DNA of 56,383 nt from Xanthomonas dyei (GTDB taxonomy: Bacteria > Pseudomonadota > Gammaproteobacteria > Xanthomonadales > Xanthomonadaceae). Under the pieces are notes generated by a model. It worked only from the letters and a program-made list of their open reading frames with translations, was not told the origin of the DNA and did not search any database. Below are positions 46,475-54,295 of the stretch, piece by piece; position 1 is the first letter of the stretch, and each line of letters opens with the position of its first letter. The translations under genes and the position numbers were made by a program. The stretch lies in contig NZ_MDEE01000033.1 of assembly GCF_002939865.1 (NCBI RefSeq), positions 1 to 56,383 on the forward strand, given 5' to 3'.

Positions 46475-47659
46475 CTACGAGGTCCGGCGAGGCGGCTTTA
46501 CGACTGGCACGTCGTGCGAATAACGCCGGGTCATTTGCTGCGTTTTATGGCCGGCAGCTTCTTGCTTGTCAGCCAGAGTGCCTTCCGTGTCGGTGATGCC
46601 ACGGTGCTTCAATCCGTGGAGGCTGAACCTCTGGGCTTCTTCGATCACGCCTTCCCGAATGGCGAGCCTGATCATGCGTTGCCACGCGCTATCGAGTGCT
46701 GACTTCGTCAACGGCGTGCCCGATTGGCTGACGACCAGTCGGCGCTGCTCCGGCTTAAGAGGGATGGGCCGCTCGTGCGCAGCCATCGTCCGCCTACGGT
46801 ACTCAATCAGCCACGCCCATGCGCTGCGCAGTTCTCCGTTCCAGATCGTGACATTGTCGCGCGAGCCCTTTCGCCGCGTCGCCAAGATGCCCTGCTCGCC
46901 GGCATGCGCGTCAGTGAGATCGGTCACTTCAGCCCCGCGCAACCGCAGGTTGTAGGCCAGGACCATCACCGCATGCAGATATGGCGAGACGCTGCCCTTG
47001 GTGTGCGCCTCGAAGGTGGCGCGCTGTTGTGCAAACCGCAATATCGCGGTGAAGGCATCCTGCTCCGGCATCGTGTGAGCCGCCACTTCCTTCGCCTGGC
47101 GTACGCCCTTGGCTGGGTTGTGTTCGCACAACCCAAAGCGGATTCCCCAACCAAATAGGCGGCGAAGGTAGCGAAGTACGTGGTTGGCCTTGCTTGGGCG
47201 CGGCTCGATTGCGGGCTGCATAGCAGTGGCCTCACGCCCTGCTGCGAGCGTCTCCACCAAGCGCTGCATTGCCGGCACATTGATCCGGGCCACTTGCATT
47301 CGCCCAAGCTGGCTGCCGTCTTTCAGCACATAGGCGCAGGCTGCTTGGCCGCTTTGCTTGTAGTCCTTCTGAGTGCCAGGCGCGAGCGTCTTGAACTCGG
47401 TGGATCCGTGGAAGCGCTCATTCAAGAAGGCCAGGGTGCCTCTTTCGACCTCGCCCCGTGAACATTCCACAATCGCATGGAGTTCCGAGAGGCGCGAATG
47501 CTTGTGTGCAACCGTCCTCTTTCTTGAACGGCCTCCTTCGGGGTGTGCCTCGATGACGTACCAGCGGCCATCCTCCCAATAGATACCCTGCGGCAGGGCC
47601 TTTTGGTCGATATGTGCCGGCATATTTGGGTTGAACTTCCTTTTTCTACCGCGTCCCAT
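46475..47659 (-). CDS. Tyrosine-recombinase integrase of a tRNA-Lys-integrated element
   Basis: A 394-residue phage-type integrase. The N-terminal arm-binding region includes LPQGIYWEDGRWYVIEAHPE; the core region follows from about residue 85 (GTQKDYKQSGQ). Catalytic motifs: first Arg near YNLRLRGAEV; box II is HGLKHRGITD, where the usual HxxR reads HGLK, a Lys variant known in some phage integrases; then AGHKTQQM and the nucleophile Tyr in TRRYSH. It is transcribed towards the tRNA. Its start overlaps the stop of the preceding small gene (TGATG), so it ends the element's operon. Confidence 0.93.
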   Translation of the reverse strand: MGRGRKRKFNPNMPAHIDQKALPQGIYWEDGRWYVIEAHPEGGRSRKRTVAHKHSRLSELHAIVECSRGEVERGTLAFLNERFHGSTEFKTLAPGTQKDYKQSGQAACAYVLKDGSQLGRMQVARINVPAMQRLVETLAAGREATAMQPAIEPRPSKANHVLRYLRRLFGWGIRFGLCEHNPAKGVRQAKEVAAHTMPEQDAFTAILRFAQQRATFEAHTKGSVSPYLHAVMVLAYNLRLRGAEVTDLTDAHAGEQGILATRRKGSRDNVTIWNGELRSAWAWLIEYRRRTMAAHERPIPLKPEQRRLVVSQSGTPLTKSALDSAWQRMIRLAIREGVIEEAQRFSLHGLKHRGITDTEGTLADKQEAAGHKTQQMTRRYSHDVPVVKPPRRTS

Positions 47660-47880
47660 CAGATGAGCTCCATGGCATTTTCGTGGTTGACCGCAGGCTC
47701 GGTGATGCCGAGCGCGGCGTTGACGGCATCAATCGTTGTCCAGATCCGGCCCTTACGGTCATAGCAGTACCGGATGCCCTCGCGGTCCGCCCAGCGGCAG
47801 ACAGCCGTGAGACGTGGCGCGGGGCCGTCCGGTGAGCAGATCCGCTGCAGATCGGCAAAATGCAGTATTCGCCCCGTCAT
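47659..47880 (-). CDS. Small excisionase-like (DUF4224-like) protein
   Basis: A 73-residue protein (MTGRILHFADLQRICSPDG), with AVCRWADREGIRYCYDRKGR and a short helix DAVNAALG. It resembles the DUF4224 and excisionase-type proteins that commonly sit directly upstream of integrases of this class. It overlaps the 26-codon frame upstream (ATGA) and the integrase downstream (TGATG), so the three are probably coupled. A role in controlling excision is inferred from position. Confidence 0.65.
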   Translation of the reverse strand: MTGRILHFADLQRICSPDGPAPRLTAVCRWADREGIRYCYDRKGRIWTTIDAVNAALGITEPAVNHENAMELI

Positions 47881-47957
47881 AGCAGCTGCCCCAGCTGCTG
47901 CCGGCGGCGCGCATCACAGACCATGCGCAACGCTTCCATCTTTACGGTTGCGATCAT
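47877..47957 (-). CDS. 26-residue coupled micro-ORF
   Basis: The peptide MIATVKMEALRMVCDARRRQ plus six residues (QLGQLL) is encoded between two well-supported genes. Its ATG overlaps the upstream stop (ATGA at 47954-47957), and its TGA overlaps the downstream start (ATGA at 47877-47880). Without it there would be a 73-base gap in an otherwise overlapping gene chain. It is predicted helical and amphipathic. No function is known. Confidence 0.5.
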   Translation of the reverse strand: MIATVKMEALRMVCDARRRQQLGQLL

Positions 47958-48226
47958 CGTCGGTGCGTGCCTTTGAAGCGCAAGCCGAGCTGCACGACGT
48001 TCTGCGGGGAGGATTGCGGCTGACGAGGCGCACGGATGCGATGAGCACGCCGCCATTCGGTCATGGCCAACTCGAAGCTGGGGTGCTTCTGCGTCCGCCC
48101 ACACGCGCACTCGATGAAGTGCCCGCCGCCTGCCTCAGGGCGGCGGGCATCGAGCATGTGGCGAGCCACGTGGCCGTTCGTGCAGGGTGGCAGAGGAGTG
48201 TCGTGGTCGACCTGACGCTGCGTCAC
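47954..48226 (-). CDS. Small putative zinc-binding protein
   Basis: A 90-residue protein from the GTG at 48226. The core reads LPPCTNGHVARHMLDARRPE and GGGHFIECACGRTQKHPSFE: one Cys and two His followed by a CxC pair, which could hold a zinc ion as in small phage Lar-like zinc proteins. The GTG overlaps the stop of the upstream gene (GTGA), which supports this start over the longer open frame. Function unknown. Confidence 0.65.
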   Translation of the reverse strand: MTQRQVDHDTPLPPCTNGHVARHMLDARRPEAGGGHFIECACGRTQKHPSFELAMTEWRRAHRIRAPRQPQSSPQNVVQLGLRFKGTHRR

Positions 48227-48447
48227 GGTGCCTCCGCGCGCAGCACGCGCTCGGCTTCCTGCAGATGCTGCAGGGTATCGGAGTCGATACGATCCAGTGC
48301 CTCGGCGATGGTGTAGTCCATCTTGGCCAGCCAATCGGCACGATTCAGCACCAGAGCGGCGGTCAGTGCCTCCCCGGTGGATAAAGGGCCAGGCCCTCCC
48401 ATCCGCGCGGCGGCGCGAGCAACCTCGATCGTGCGCTGCAGGTTCAT
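48223..48447 (-). CDS. Small hypothetical protein of the element
   Basis: A 74-residue acidic helical protein (MNLQRTIEVARAAARMGGPG; WLAKMDYTIAEALDRIDSDT). No domain recognised. The start ATG overlaps the upstream stop (ATGA) and the stop overlaps the next start (GTGA), so it belongs to the coupled chain. Confidence 0.65.
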   Translation of the reverse strand: MNLQRTIEVARAAARMGGPGPLSTGEALTAALVLNRADWLAKMDYTIAEALDRIDSDTLQHLQEAERVLRAEAP

Positions 48448-48716
48448 GGCTGCGTCCTCCACGCGGCGCCGCGCTGGGCGCGTGCTTCCTCGACACGGAT
48501 GACGCGCAGGCCCCAGCGAACCGACCAGGTCCGCGCCTGCTGTTCGTCGCAAGTCAGGATCAGCTGCCCGACAGGCTCCAGGCGATCAGCGCGGAAAGTG
48601 AACAAGAGATCCTCAAGCTCGATGACCTCCTGCAGGCCGAGCTCCTGACGTAGAGCCTTCGCGTTGAGAGATTTGCCGCTGCCCTGCGGGCCGAGAAGGA
48701 TGACGGACTCAGCCAT
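48444..48716 (-). CDS. Miniature P-loop NTPase
   Basis: A 90-residue protein with Walker A GPQGSGKS right after the first strand (MAESVILL) and a possible Walker B at GQLILTCDEQ. It contains little beyond a nucleotide-binding core, far shorter than ordinary AAA or kinase proteins. The start at 48716 overlaps the upstream gene by eight bases. The role is unknown; small phage NTPases of this kind may act with a partner protein. Confidence 0.7.
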   Translation of the reverse strand: MAESVILLGPQGSGKSLNAKALRQELGLQEVIELEDLLFTFRADRLEPVGQLILTCDEQQARTWSVRWGLRVIRVEEARAQRGAAWRTQP

Positions 48717-48891
48717 GTGCAGCCCCCCGACGCACAGCCATGCGGGTACGGCGACGCAGGCGCTGTGGCACCTGACCAACAGCCAGGCCGGTCTGGGTGA
48801 GGCGCGGGCGGCGTGACGTCCACAGCTTGTAGACCAGCGCGCCGCCGGCCGCCGGCGACAGGATCATTGCCAACGCGAGCAACTCAACCAT
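48709..48891 (-). CDS. Small membrane protein
   Basis: A 60-residue protein with one transmembrane segment (VELLALAMILSPAAGGALVY) followed by an Arg-rich cytoplasmic tail (PQRLRRRTRMAVRRG). It overlaps both neighbours by eight bases (ATGGTTGA and ATGGCTGA junctions), so it is probably translated with them. Function unknown. Confidence 0.6.
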   Translation of the reverse strand: MVELLALAMILSPAAGGALVYKLWTSRRPRLTQTGLAVGQVPQRLRRRTRMAVRRGAAHG

Positions 48892-49309
48892 GTGCCACCT
48901 CCCTTGCGGCCTGCGCTACGGCAGCCGCAGCAGCTGCAGTCGGCCTGCGCGGCAGCATGTTGGCCAGGTCGAACGGGAAGTCCAGGCCGTCCATGAACTC
49001 GGCCAACTCCGTGCTGATGCGGTCTTCTGCCGTGGTCCACAGGCGGGGGCCGTCGATGAGCTTCCAGCCGGTGCCGGTGCCGCGACGCCGCTCCCAGGAC
49101 TGACGCACCTGGCGAAGCGGTCCCATGTTCAGAGTGGCAGTGACCACGACCGCACCATGCGTGACGTGCATGGTGATCGTCGATGAGCAGTCGCCCATGC
49201 TGCGATCGTAGGCGACCACGGGCGGCGTGCTAGCCTCCGCGCTAGGTCCGGTGCCCAAAGCCAACAGACGTGCTGCCGTGGCTGGACATGTTCCAGTTTG
49301 CTGTTGCAT
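48884..49309 (-). CDS. Hypothetical protein of the element
   Basis: A 141-residue protein starting MQQQTGTCPATAARLLALGT, with a strand-rich middle (STITMHVTHGAVVVTATLNM) and an Ala-rich C-terminus. The start has GGAGAG upstream, so it may be the first gene of a sub-operon. No family recognised. Confidence 0.65.
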   Translation of the reverse strand: MQQQTGTCPATAARLLALGTGPSAEASTPPVVAYDRSMGDCSSTITMHVTHGAVVVTATLNMGPLRQVRQSWERRRGTGTGWKLIDGPRLWTTAEDRISTELAEFMDGLDFPFDLANMLPRRPTAAAAAAVAQAAREVAHG

Positions 49310-49345
49310 ATCGACTCTCCAAAGTTGCGTTGGTGGAGGGCCTTG

Positions 49346-49367
49346 GGGCGGTGTTACAGCACCGCCC
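49346..49367 (-). other. Intra-operon 8-bp hairpin
   Basis: GGGCGGTG (49346-49353) pairs with CACCGCCC (49360-49367) around a 6-base loop, in the 78-base gap between two element genes. There is no T-run; it may be an RNA processing or attenuation site. Confidence 0.4.
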
Positions 49368-49387
49368 GCCGGCCCGCTGAAACGGGG

Positions 49388-49660
49388 TTAGATCAGGTCG
49401 GCGCCAGATGGCGGATTGCTGGGATCAGGCTCGCGCAGACGCTGCGCGCCGCTGAGGACATCCAGCAGTTCATGGCGGATGTAGTCGGCAACGGCTGCCG
49501 GCCCGTCGTGGTTGATGCCTGCTTCGATCGCGACATCATTCGTCAGCGCGGCAAGCAATGCGGCAGCGTGGTAGGCACGCCAGAGCCGGTACTGTTCTTC
49601 TTCGCTGATCGCGTAATCAGCGTCTTCCGGCAGCTGTGTATTCGGGTGAGCGGCGTCCAT
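49388..49660 (-). CDS. Small hypothetical protein of the element
   Basis: A 90-residue acidic protein (MDAAHPNTQLPEDADYAISE; RLWRAYHAAALLAALTNDVA). It is mainly helical and has no recognised domain. ATG at 49660 overlaps the upstream stop by one base (TGATG). Confidence 0.6.
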   Translation of the reverse strand: MDAAHPNTQLPEDADYAISEEEQYRLWRAYHAAALLAALTNDVAIEAGINHDGPAAVADYIRHELLDVLSGAQRLREPDPSNPPSGADLI

Positions 49661-49947
49661 CAAGCCACCTCCAACGCCGGCATGCGCTCGATCACCCATT
49701 CCTGCAGCGCGGCGGCTTCGGCTTCCTGCATGACCACGTGCAACGAGCCGATGACCAGGCCAGTGCCGTCATCGACAAGGAACAGTTGGGTCGGATCTTC
49801 AATTGCGCTGCAGGCGAACATGACCGGCGCGCGATCATTCAGGCCATCTGCGTACAGTTCGGCCAGTACGTCGGTGGTACGGATCTGCAGCGATAGATAG
49901 ACGCCGGGGGCGACACGCAGCGCCTTGTGCATATTGCGTCGGCTCAC
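49660..49947 (-). CDS. Small hypothetical protein of the element
   Basis: A 95-residue protein (MSRRNMHKALRVAPGVYLSL; IRTTDVLAELYADGLNDRAP), mixed strand and helix, no recognised family. The GTG at 49947 overlaps the upstream stop (GTGA); an ATG at 49932 is the alternative start. Confidence 0.6.
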   Translation of the reverse strand: MSRRNMHKALRVAPGVYLSLQIRTTDVLAELYADGLNDRAPVMFACSAIEDPTQLFLVDDGTGLVIGSLHVVMQEAEAAALQEWVIERMPALEVA

Positions 49948-50162
49948 TGGCGCACCTCAGCCAGGTCGGCATTGATGCTGGAAATAGCGGCCTCGACATC
50001 GGCCAGCGTCAGCGCCTCGGGCGCTTTGCCAATGGCCTGCAGCTTGGCCTGCAGGGCGAGCCAGGCGGTGTGATTCCAGTCGAGGGTGTCGGCGATCAGG
50101 CCGAAGAAATGGGCGATCTGGCGCGCGGCATTAGCCGGCGCTTCTTGAGCGTCGTAGGACAT
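49944..50162 (-). CDS. Small hypothetical protein, first gene after the leader
   Basis: A 72-residue helical protein (MSYDAQEAPANAARQIAHFF; GLIADTLDWNHTAWLALQAK). The ATG at 50160-50162 has AAGGAATCC upstream. The same frame is open upstream to 50507 through the leader, which encodes a peptide with GIGVP and TPIGVG, reminiscent of the Ash/Icd-like leader peptides of enterobacterial P4-type elements. I treat that part as leader rather than protein. Confidence 0.65.
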   Translation of the reverse strand: MSYDAQEAPANAARQIAHFFGLIADTLDWNHTAWLALQAKLQAIGKAPEALTLADVEAAISSINADLAEVRQ

Positions 50163-50485
50163 GGTGGATTCCTTGAGTTCATTGGAATCCGCCCCCCCGA
50201 CGCCAATCGGGGTGGCGGACGGTGCGGGTTGGCGTACCGGACTCAAGGAACCGGCGGACCTTGCGGCCCCCACGCACCGCCCGCCGTAGAACTGGCAGGC
50301 ACGCGCCCGAACGAGCGCCGGGCGATAAAAAAGCGCCGAGCATCGATCGATGGGCGCTGTTGCGCCTTGAGAAGTCGGGACGCCAATCCCGGTCGCCGAT
50401 TTTGCGGCGACGCGGTAATGGTCGCTCCGCTCCTGGGTAGAAGTCAACGAAAATTTCTCAAAATTTCCCACATGTACAGGCGCGC
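50163..50485 (-). promoter_or_regulatory. Putative P4-like antisense immunity leader
   Basis: Read on the minus strand, this 323-base leader has three related short sequences. A: stem-loop 50376-50391 with loop TTGGCG. B: 50226-50240 with the complementary ACGCCAA. C: stem-loop 50195-50212, 6-bp stem, again with loop TTGGCG. Strand B can pair with A over 11 bases with one bulge, and with C over 7. In phage P4, seqB of the CI RNA pairs with seqA and seqC on either side to cause premature termination; order and complementarity here are the same. An intrinsic terminator lies between A and B. A TTGACT (plus 50442-50447) may be a -35 box, but no good -10 is seen. Confidence 0.55.
50327..50358 (-). 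terminator. Intrinsic terminator in the leader
   Basis: On the minus strand, AGCGCC and GGCGCT (50353-50358 and 50332-50337) enclose the palindrome CATCGATCGATG (50341-50352), and six T residues follow (50332-50327). It would stop transcripts from the primase side before the small-gene chain. Confidence 0.8.
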
Positions 50486-53182
50486 TCATTTGGCGAACAC
50501 CCAGCACTTCACGGTAGTGCCGACGCCTGTCATTTCGTCCTTAAGGACGGCGCTGTTGACGGCCACGTTCGCGCCAATGAACTTGTGCCGGCGCGAGTCA
50601 CCGAGCAGCGCACGCAGCACCTTGAGATCGGGCACGGACTGACTGAACTGCGCGGCCCGCGCAGCGAAGTGATTGAGGTTGATCGCGATGCGCTGCGCGT
50701 CGCGGCTGTGGTTGACGACGGCTTTACCGTGGCCGGTGGCTTCGAGGTATTCGTAGACCTCCCAGAACTCGTTGACCATCGCGTGGTCGGCGCTGATCGC
50801 CTTCTGCCGTTCCAGGGCCATGTCCAACAGCGCGAGCCGCGTCTGCTCGACCATGTCGTCAGGGATGTTGATGACCAGGCGCAGGCAGTCGAACAGCGCC
50901 AGCATCTGGGCGTGGTTCTTGATGACGCGTTCAAGGCGCAGATGCTGCTGCGCGCGCAGCTTGGCCTCGAAGACCTTCACCCGCTCGGCGAACAGATCGA
51001 GGATCGCGCGTTCTTGGCGAATGGCACGCACGAGGAAGTGGCTGACTTCTTCGACCTGCAGCGCATTGAGGTTGTCGGCCGCGATGCGGCTCTCGGTCGT
51101 AACCAGCGGCCGCTTGAAATGCAGCTTCACGATGCGCGTGAGGATCGCCTCGCTGGCATCCACCGCTGCGTTCTGGGTGATGACGATCGTGCCGCGAAAC
51201 GGCGGCTCGTAGGTCTCGTTGCCGCCATTGCGCACACCGCGTGTTGCCAGCGTGCCGCCGCCGAAGAAGTCCTTCAGCTCATCCCACTCGAACGTCTTGG
51301 AATGCGCCTTGTCTGGCTCGCTGCGATCGGCTTCTAGCAGGACGACGGGCATGCCGGATACCTGGCCCATGGCGCGTGCACGGCCGGCCTTGGACGACTT
51401 GGCCGGGTCGAAGCCCTCGTAGTCGGAGCGGCCCAACAGCTTCCACAGGAACGTCAGCAGCGTGGTCTTGCCGGCGCCGGCTTCACCGGTGGCTTCGAGG
51501 AACGGAAAGCTCTTGTGTCCGGCGCGGATCTGCTCGGCGAACAGCGAGCCAAACCAGAACGTCATTGCGACCATGCCGTGCGTGCCGAAGCACTGCCACA
51601 GCCACGGCAGCCAATCCGCGCGGAATGCCTCAGCGTCGCGTTGGATCTCCAAGCGGATGGATTTTTGCGTGGTCTTCAAGCGCAGCTTGTCGAACTCGAA
51701 GTAGTCCTCTTCGTTCGCTGTCACCAGCTCGCCATCGCGCACAGCCATATCGCCGAGCAGGTAGGCGCGGTGCTCTTTGCTGTAGCCCACGAAGTCGATG
51801 GCATCCACCGTCTTGATCGCTTCGGTCTGCTCTTCGATCAGGCGGTCCAGCTGGTGGCCGGTACCGGTGAACATGGCGCCAGCGGCCAGGGAGATCAGGC
51901 GTTTTTTGAACTCGGAGGCGCTAGCGACATGACCACCGGTAAAGGTGCCCTTTACGCTGGGGCCGTCGTGTGGGAAGTCGACGCGGAAGTAGTACCAGCT
52001 TTCGTCGGTGACCTCCTGACGCTGGAAATACAGCGCTTCCGGATAGCAGTTGGCGATTTTCTGGACGGAGCACGCAGCACGTTTGATCTTCCTCAGATCC
52101 TCGGCCGCCACCTCGTCGCCGTCGTCGGCATCGAGGTCGCCCAGCTTCTCCTTGCGCAGCTTGTGGAAGCGCTGGGTGTCGAAGTCAAACCAGTACAGGC
52201 GCGAGCGGTACTCCAGCCAGAAGTCGTTACGGCCGTCGTGCTCGAACATCAGCAGGCCCTTGTCCACCGCCGAACGGGCCACAAGCAGGTCGCCCTGGTA
52301 GCGGGCCTCCTTGAGGTCGTTGTCCCACTGCTTGGAATCATCCGACGCGATCGCACGCAGATGCAGGTCGTTCCAGTCGGTCTTTCTGCTGTCGCGCTGG
52401 ACGATCTGGGCGGCCCGCGAGTCGAAGCCCAGCGCCGCTGCGCGCTTGATGTGCTTATGGGTATACGCGCGGGCGCCCGGCTCGTTGTCCAGTGCCCAGA
52501 CGAGCGTCGGAAGATCGGCCATGCGGGCCTTGGCAAGCTCGCGCAGCGATTCTTCTGGGAATGCGTTGGAGGACATGGCCGACACCGCGCACATGCCGTG
52601 CTGCAGGAGCGCGATCGCATCGAAGATGCCTTCCACGATCCACACTTCGCGCGCCGTCTGCATCGCGGTCAGCGATGCCGGCGCCGCCCACCACACGCCC
52701 GCATAGCTCTGGCCTGGCGCAAAGCGCGCCTTCTGCTTGCCGAAGCGGTGCGGACGATCGATCAGGCGCTCCCACCAGCCACCCTTGACCAGCGGAAAGC
52801 GCACCGTCGCGGTACCGGCGCTTATCTTGCGATCGTAGTGGCTGTCCTGGGTGTAGAGACCTTTCAGCGGCGCCAGGTCGAAACCACGAGAGAACTGCAG
52901 ATATGCATCGGCCGCAGCATTGGGTGCAGCTGCCGTGGGCTGGAAGCGCTTGGACCAGTCGTCGAACAGGTCGTCGTACAGATCCTTGACGTGCAATTCG
53001 CGCCCGCACTTGGATTGCCGGCCGCACTTCACCACCCATGGCTTTAGATGGTGGGTGTAGAGCTCTTTCTTGCTGCATGACGGGCACTTGCCGCCGCGCA
53101 TGTACTCGGTGCCGCTACGGTGCTTGAGTCCGTAATCCCGTTCCAGACGGGATAGCACCTGTTGTCGCAGATCCTCTTGCAT
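50486..53182 (-). CDS. Primase-helicase of the integrated element (Toprim + P-loop)
   Basis: An 898-residue replication protein. Residues about 30-65 form a zinc ribbon (GGKCPSCSKKELYTHH; KCGRQSKCG). A Toprim region follows (VWIVEGIFDAIALLQHG; LVWALDNEPG), then a middle region of unknown fold, then a helicase P-loop (Walker A ATGEAGAGKTTLL; Walker B PVVLLEAD) at about residues 565-640. Size and layout match the large primase-helicases of phage satellites and P4-type elements. It would let the element replicate independently. The preceding gene ends nine bases upstream. Confidence 0.85.
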   Translation of the reverse strand: MQEDLRQQVLSRLERDYGLKHRSGTEYMRGGKCPSCSKKELYTHHLKPWVVKCGRQSKCGRELHVKDLYDDLFDDWSKRFQPTAAAPNAAADAYLQFSRGFDLAPLKGLYTQDSHYDRKISAGTATVRFPLVKGGWWERLIDRPHRFGKQKARFAPGQSYAGVWWAAPASLTAMQTAREVWIVEGIFDAIALLQHGMCAVSAMSSNAFPEESLRELAKARMADLPTLVWALDNEPGARAYTHKHIKRAAALGFDSRAAQIVQRDSRKTDWNDLHLRAIASDDSKQWDNDLKEARYQGDLLVARSAVDKGLLMFEHDGRNDFWLEYRSRLYWFDFDTQRFHKLRKEKLGDLDADDGDEVAAEDLRKIKRAACSVQKIANCYPEALYFQRQEVTDESWYYFRVDFPHDGPSVKGTFTGGHVASASEFKKRLISLAAGAMFTGTGHQLDRLIEEQTEAIKTVDAIDFVGYSKEHRAYLLGDMAVRDGELVTANEEDYFEFDKLRLKTTQKSIRLEIQRDAEAFRADWLPWLWQCFGTHGMVAMTFWFGSLFAEQIRAGHKSFPFLEATGEAGAGKTTLLTFLWKLLGRSDYEGFDPAKSSKAGRARAMGQVSGMPVVLLEADRSEPDKAHSKTFEWDELKDFFGGGTLATRGVRNGGNETYEPPFRGTIVITQNAAVDASEAILTRIVKLHFKRPLVTTESRIAADNLNALQVEEVSHFLVRAIRQERAILDLFAERVKVFEAKLRAQQHLRLERVIKNHAQMLALFDCLRLVINIPDDMVEQTRLALLDMALERQKAISADHAMVNEFWEVYEYLEATGHGKAVVNHSRDAQRIAINLNHFAARAAQFSQSVPDLKVLRALLGDSRRHKFIGANVAVNSAVLKDEMTGVGTTVKCWVFAK

Positions 53183-53191
53183 CGAACTTCC

Positions 53192-53404
53192 TTAGACGCC
53201 GAGCGGGCGCGCAGACGCGGGCACAGAGGTGGCGTTGTCGATCACGACATAAGCGCCGCCTGCACGACGGTGTGCGTCAACGGCAGCAGCGAGCAGGCGT
53301 GCTTCTTCATGCTTGGCGTGCGGCGCGAGGCGCTGCGGGACATTACTTGCCGCATCCACGAAGCGCGGCTCTTGTGCGGTGAACCAGCTGTTGGCGTGTA
53401 TCAC
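53192..53404 (-). CDS. Small hypothetical protein of the element
   Basis: A 70-residue protein (MIHANSWFTAQEPRFVDAAS; RRAGGAYVVIDNATSVPASA), no family recognised. It starts at a GTG that overlaps the upstream stop (GTGA) and ends nine bases before the primase gene, so it is part of the operon. Confidence 0.55.
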   Translation of the reverse strand: MIHANSWFTAQEPRFVDAASNVPQRLAPHAKHEEARLLAAAVDAHRRAGGAYVVIDNATSVPASARPLGV

Positions 53405-53679
53405 GAGCCGACCTCCCTGTTTGCGTGTTGGAGAGGGGGCAGCGCGGTGGCGGATTCGGTCAGCACAACAAGGCGCTTATCCACGCTGTCAGACGTTGCG
53501 AGGCCCTCGCGCATGAGGGTGGACACAGCGAGCGCACCAAAGCGTTGCGCCGTCTCCGGCGCGGCAGTGCGGCCGATGTAGCCGTGTTCGGTCTTCACCA
53601 GTCCGCCATGGATGAGGGCAACTTCCAGGCAAAGCTTCGCCGTGGGCGGCAATGCCGCCCAATCAAGGGTCTTTCGCAT
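53401..53679 (-). CDS. Small hypothetical protein of the element
   Basis: A 92-residue protein (MRKTLDWAALPPTAKLCLEV; RFGALAVSTLMREGLATSDS). The helix-rich middle and beta-like RLVVLTESA suggest a small winged-helix-type fold, but this is weak. ATG 53679; GTGA overlap with the next gene. Confidence 0.55.
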   Translation of the reverse strand: MRKTLDWAALPPTAKLCLEVALIHGGLVKTEHGYIGRTAAPETAQRFGALAVSTLMREGLATSDSVDKRLVVLTESATALPPLQHANREVGS

Positions 53680-53689
53680 TAGGGATGGC

Positions 53690-54010
53690 TCAGATGTGAG
53701 GGAAGAACGACTCGCCGCCGACGGGAATCAGATCCAGCTGGCGGTCGCCGAGCGACTCGCGGTAGGCCTGCAGCGCCTGGGCGCGCTCATACGCAGGGGT
53801 CGGTGGAAGCTCGCTGTGCGAGGTGGGCACGCCGCTTGGGCTGGCAATGCCGGTCAACTCCGAATGACCGGTGTACGTCGCACCACACATCGGGTTCTCG
53901 CAGACATAGGAGTCATGCCGAAGGAACTTATGCGCGAGGAAGCTGGTGCGTTTGATGAGTCTTGCGCTGCAAGCCTCGCAGCGGAAAACAATTTTTTTTC
54001 GACCGAACAT
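53690..54010 (-). CDS. Ogr/Delta-like zinc-finger transcription activator
   Basis: A 106-residue protein whose first half matches the Ogr/Delta pattern: FRCEACSARLIKRTSF, then YVCENPMCGATYTGHSEL, i.e. CxxC, RTS, YxCxNxxC, T-Y/F and a following E. In phage P2 (Ogr) and satellite P4 (Delta) such proteins switch on late promoters. The C-terminal half is a Pro/Ser linker and helix. ATG at 54010 has AGGGGGT upstream; a GTG at 54016 overlapping the previous stop is the alternative. Confidence 0.75.
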   Translation of the reverse strand: MFGRKKIVFRCEACSARLIKRTSFLAHKFLRHDSYVCENPMCGATYTGHSELTGIASPSGVPTSHSELPPTPAYERAQALQAYRESLGDRQLDLIPVGGESFFPHI

Positions 54011-54012
54011 GC

Positions 54013-54270
54013 TCACCCCCTTGAGCTCTTGGCGGTTGGGATTTGTGTGGCACTATTGGGTGGTGCCTTGAGACCCAATGCGACTGCCGCTTTATGCGAC
54101 TCGCCGTATTTGCCTTGAGAGCGGCCACGGAGCAAGTCATGCACGACCGACCGATCCACGCCGTTCTGCCGGGCGAATGCCGAGACCGTGATGCCGTTCG
54201 CTTCAAGCCACTGTCGCGCCTGATCCGGGCTGCGGGTCGTGAACTGCTGCATTTGACTCTTACGGGGCAT
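54013..54270 (-). CDS. Phage DNA-binding protein, BcepMu gp16-like
   Basis: An 85-residue helix-turn-helix protein. The stretch QARQWLEANGITVSAFARQN, then VVHDLLRGRSQGKYGESHKA and AVALGLK, follows the BcepMu gp16 family pattern. Placed first in the element's leftward operon and divergent from an XRE repressor, it occupies the Cro-like position. ATG 54270, about 19 bases downstream of the predicted transcription start. Confidence 0.75.
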   Translation of the reverse strand: MPRKSQMQQFTTRSPDQARQWLEANGITVSAFARQNGVDRSVVHDLLRGRSQGKYGESHKAAVALGLKAPPNSATQIPTAKSSRG

Positions 54271-54295
54271 GTGGCGGTTCCGTCTACTTTTGGGA

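Noticed and set aside
50419..50447. Complete sigma-70 promoter for the antisense leader
   Set aside because: A TTGACT -35 is present, but the hexamer at 17-base spacing reads CGACCA, which is not a -10 box.
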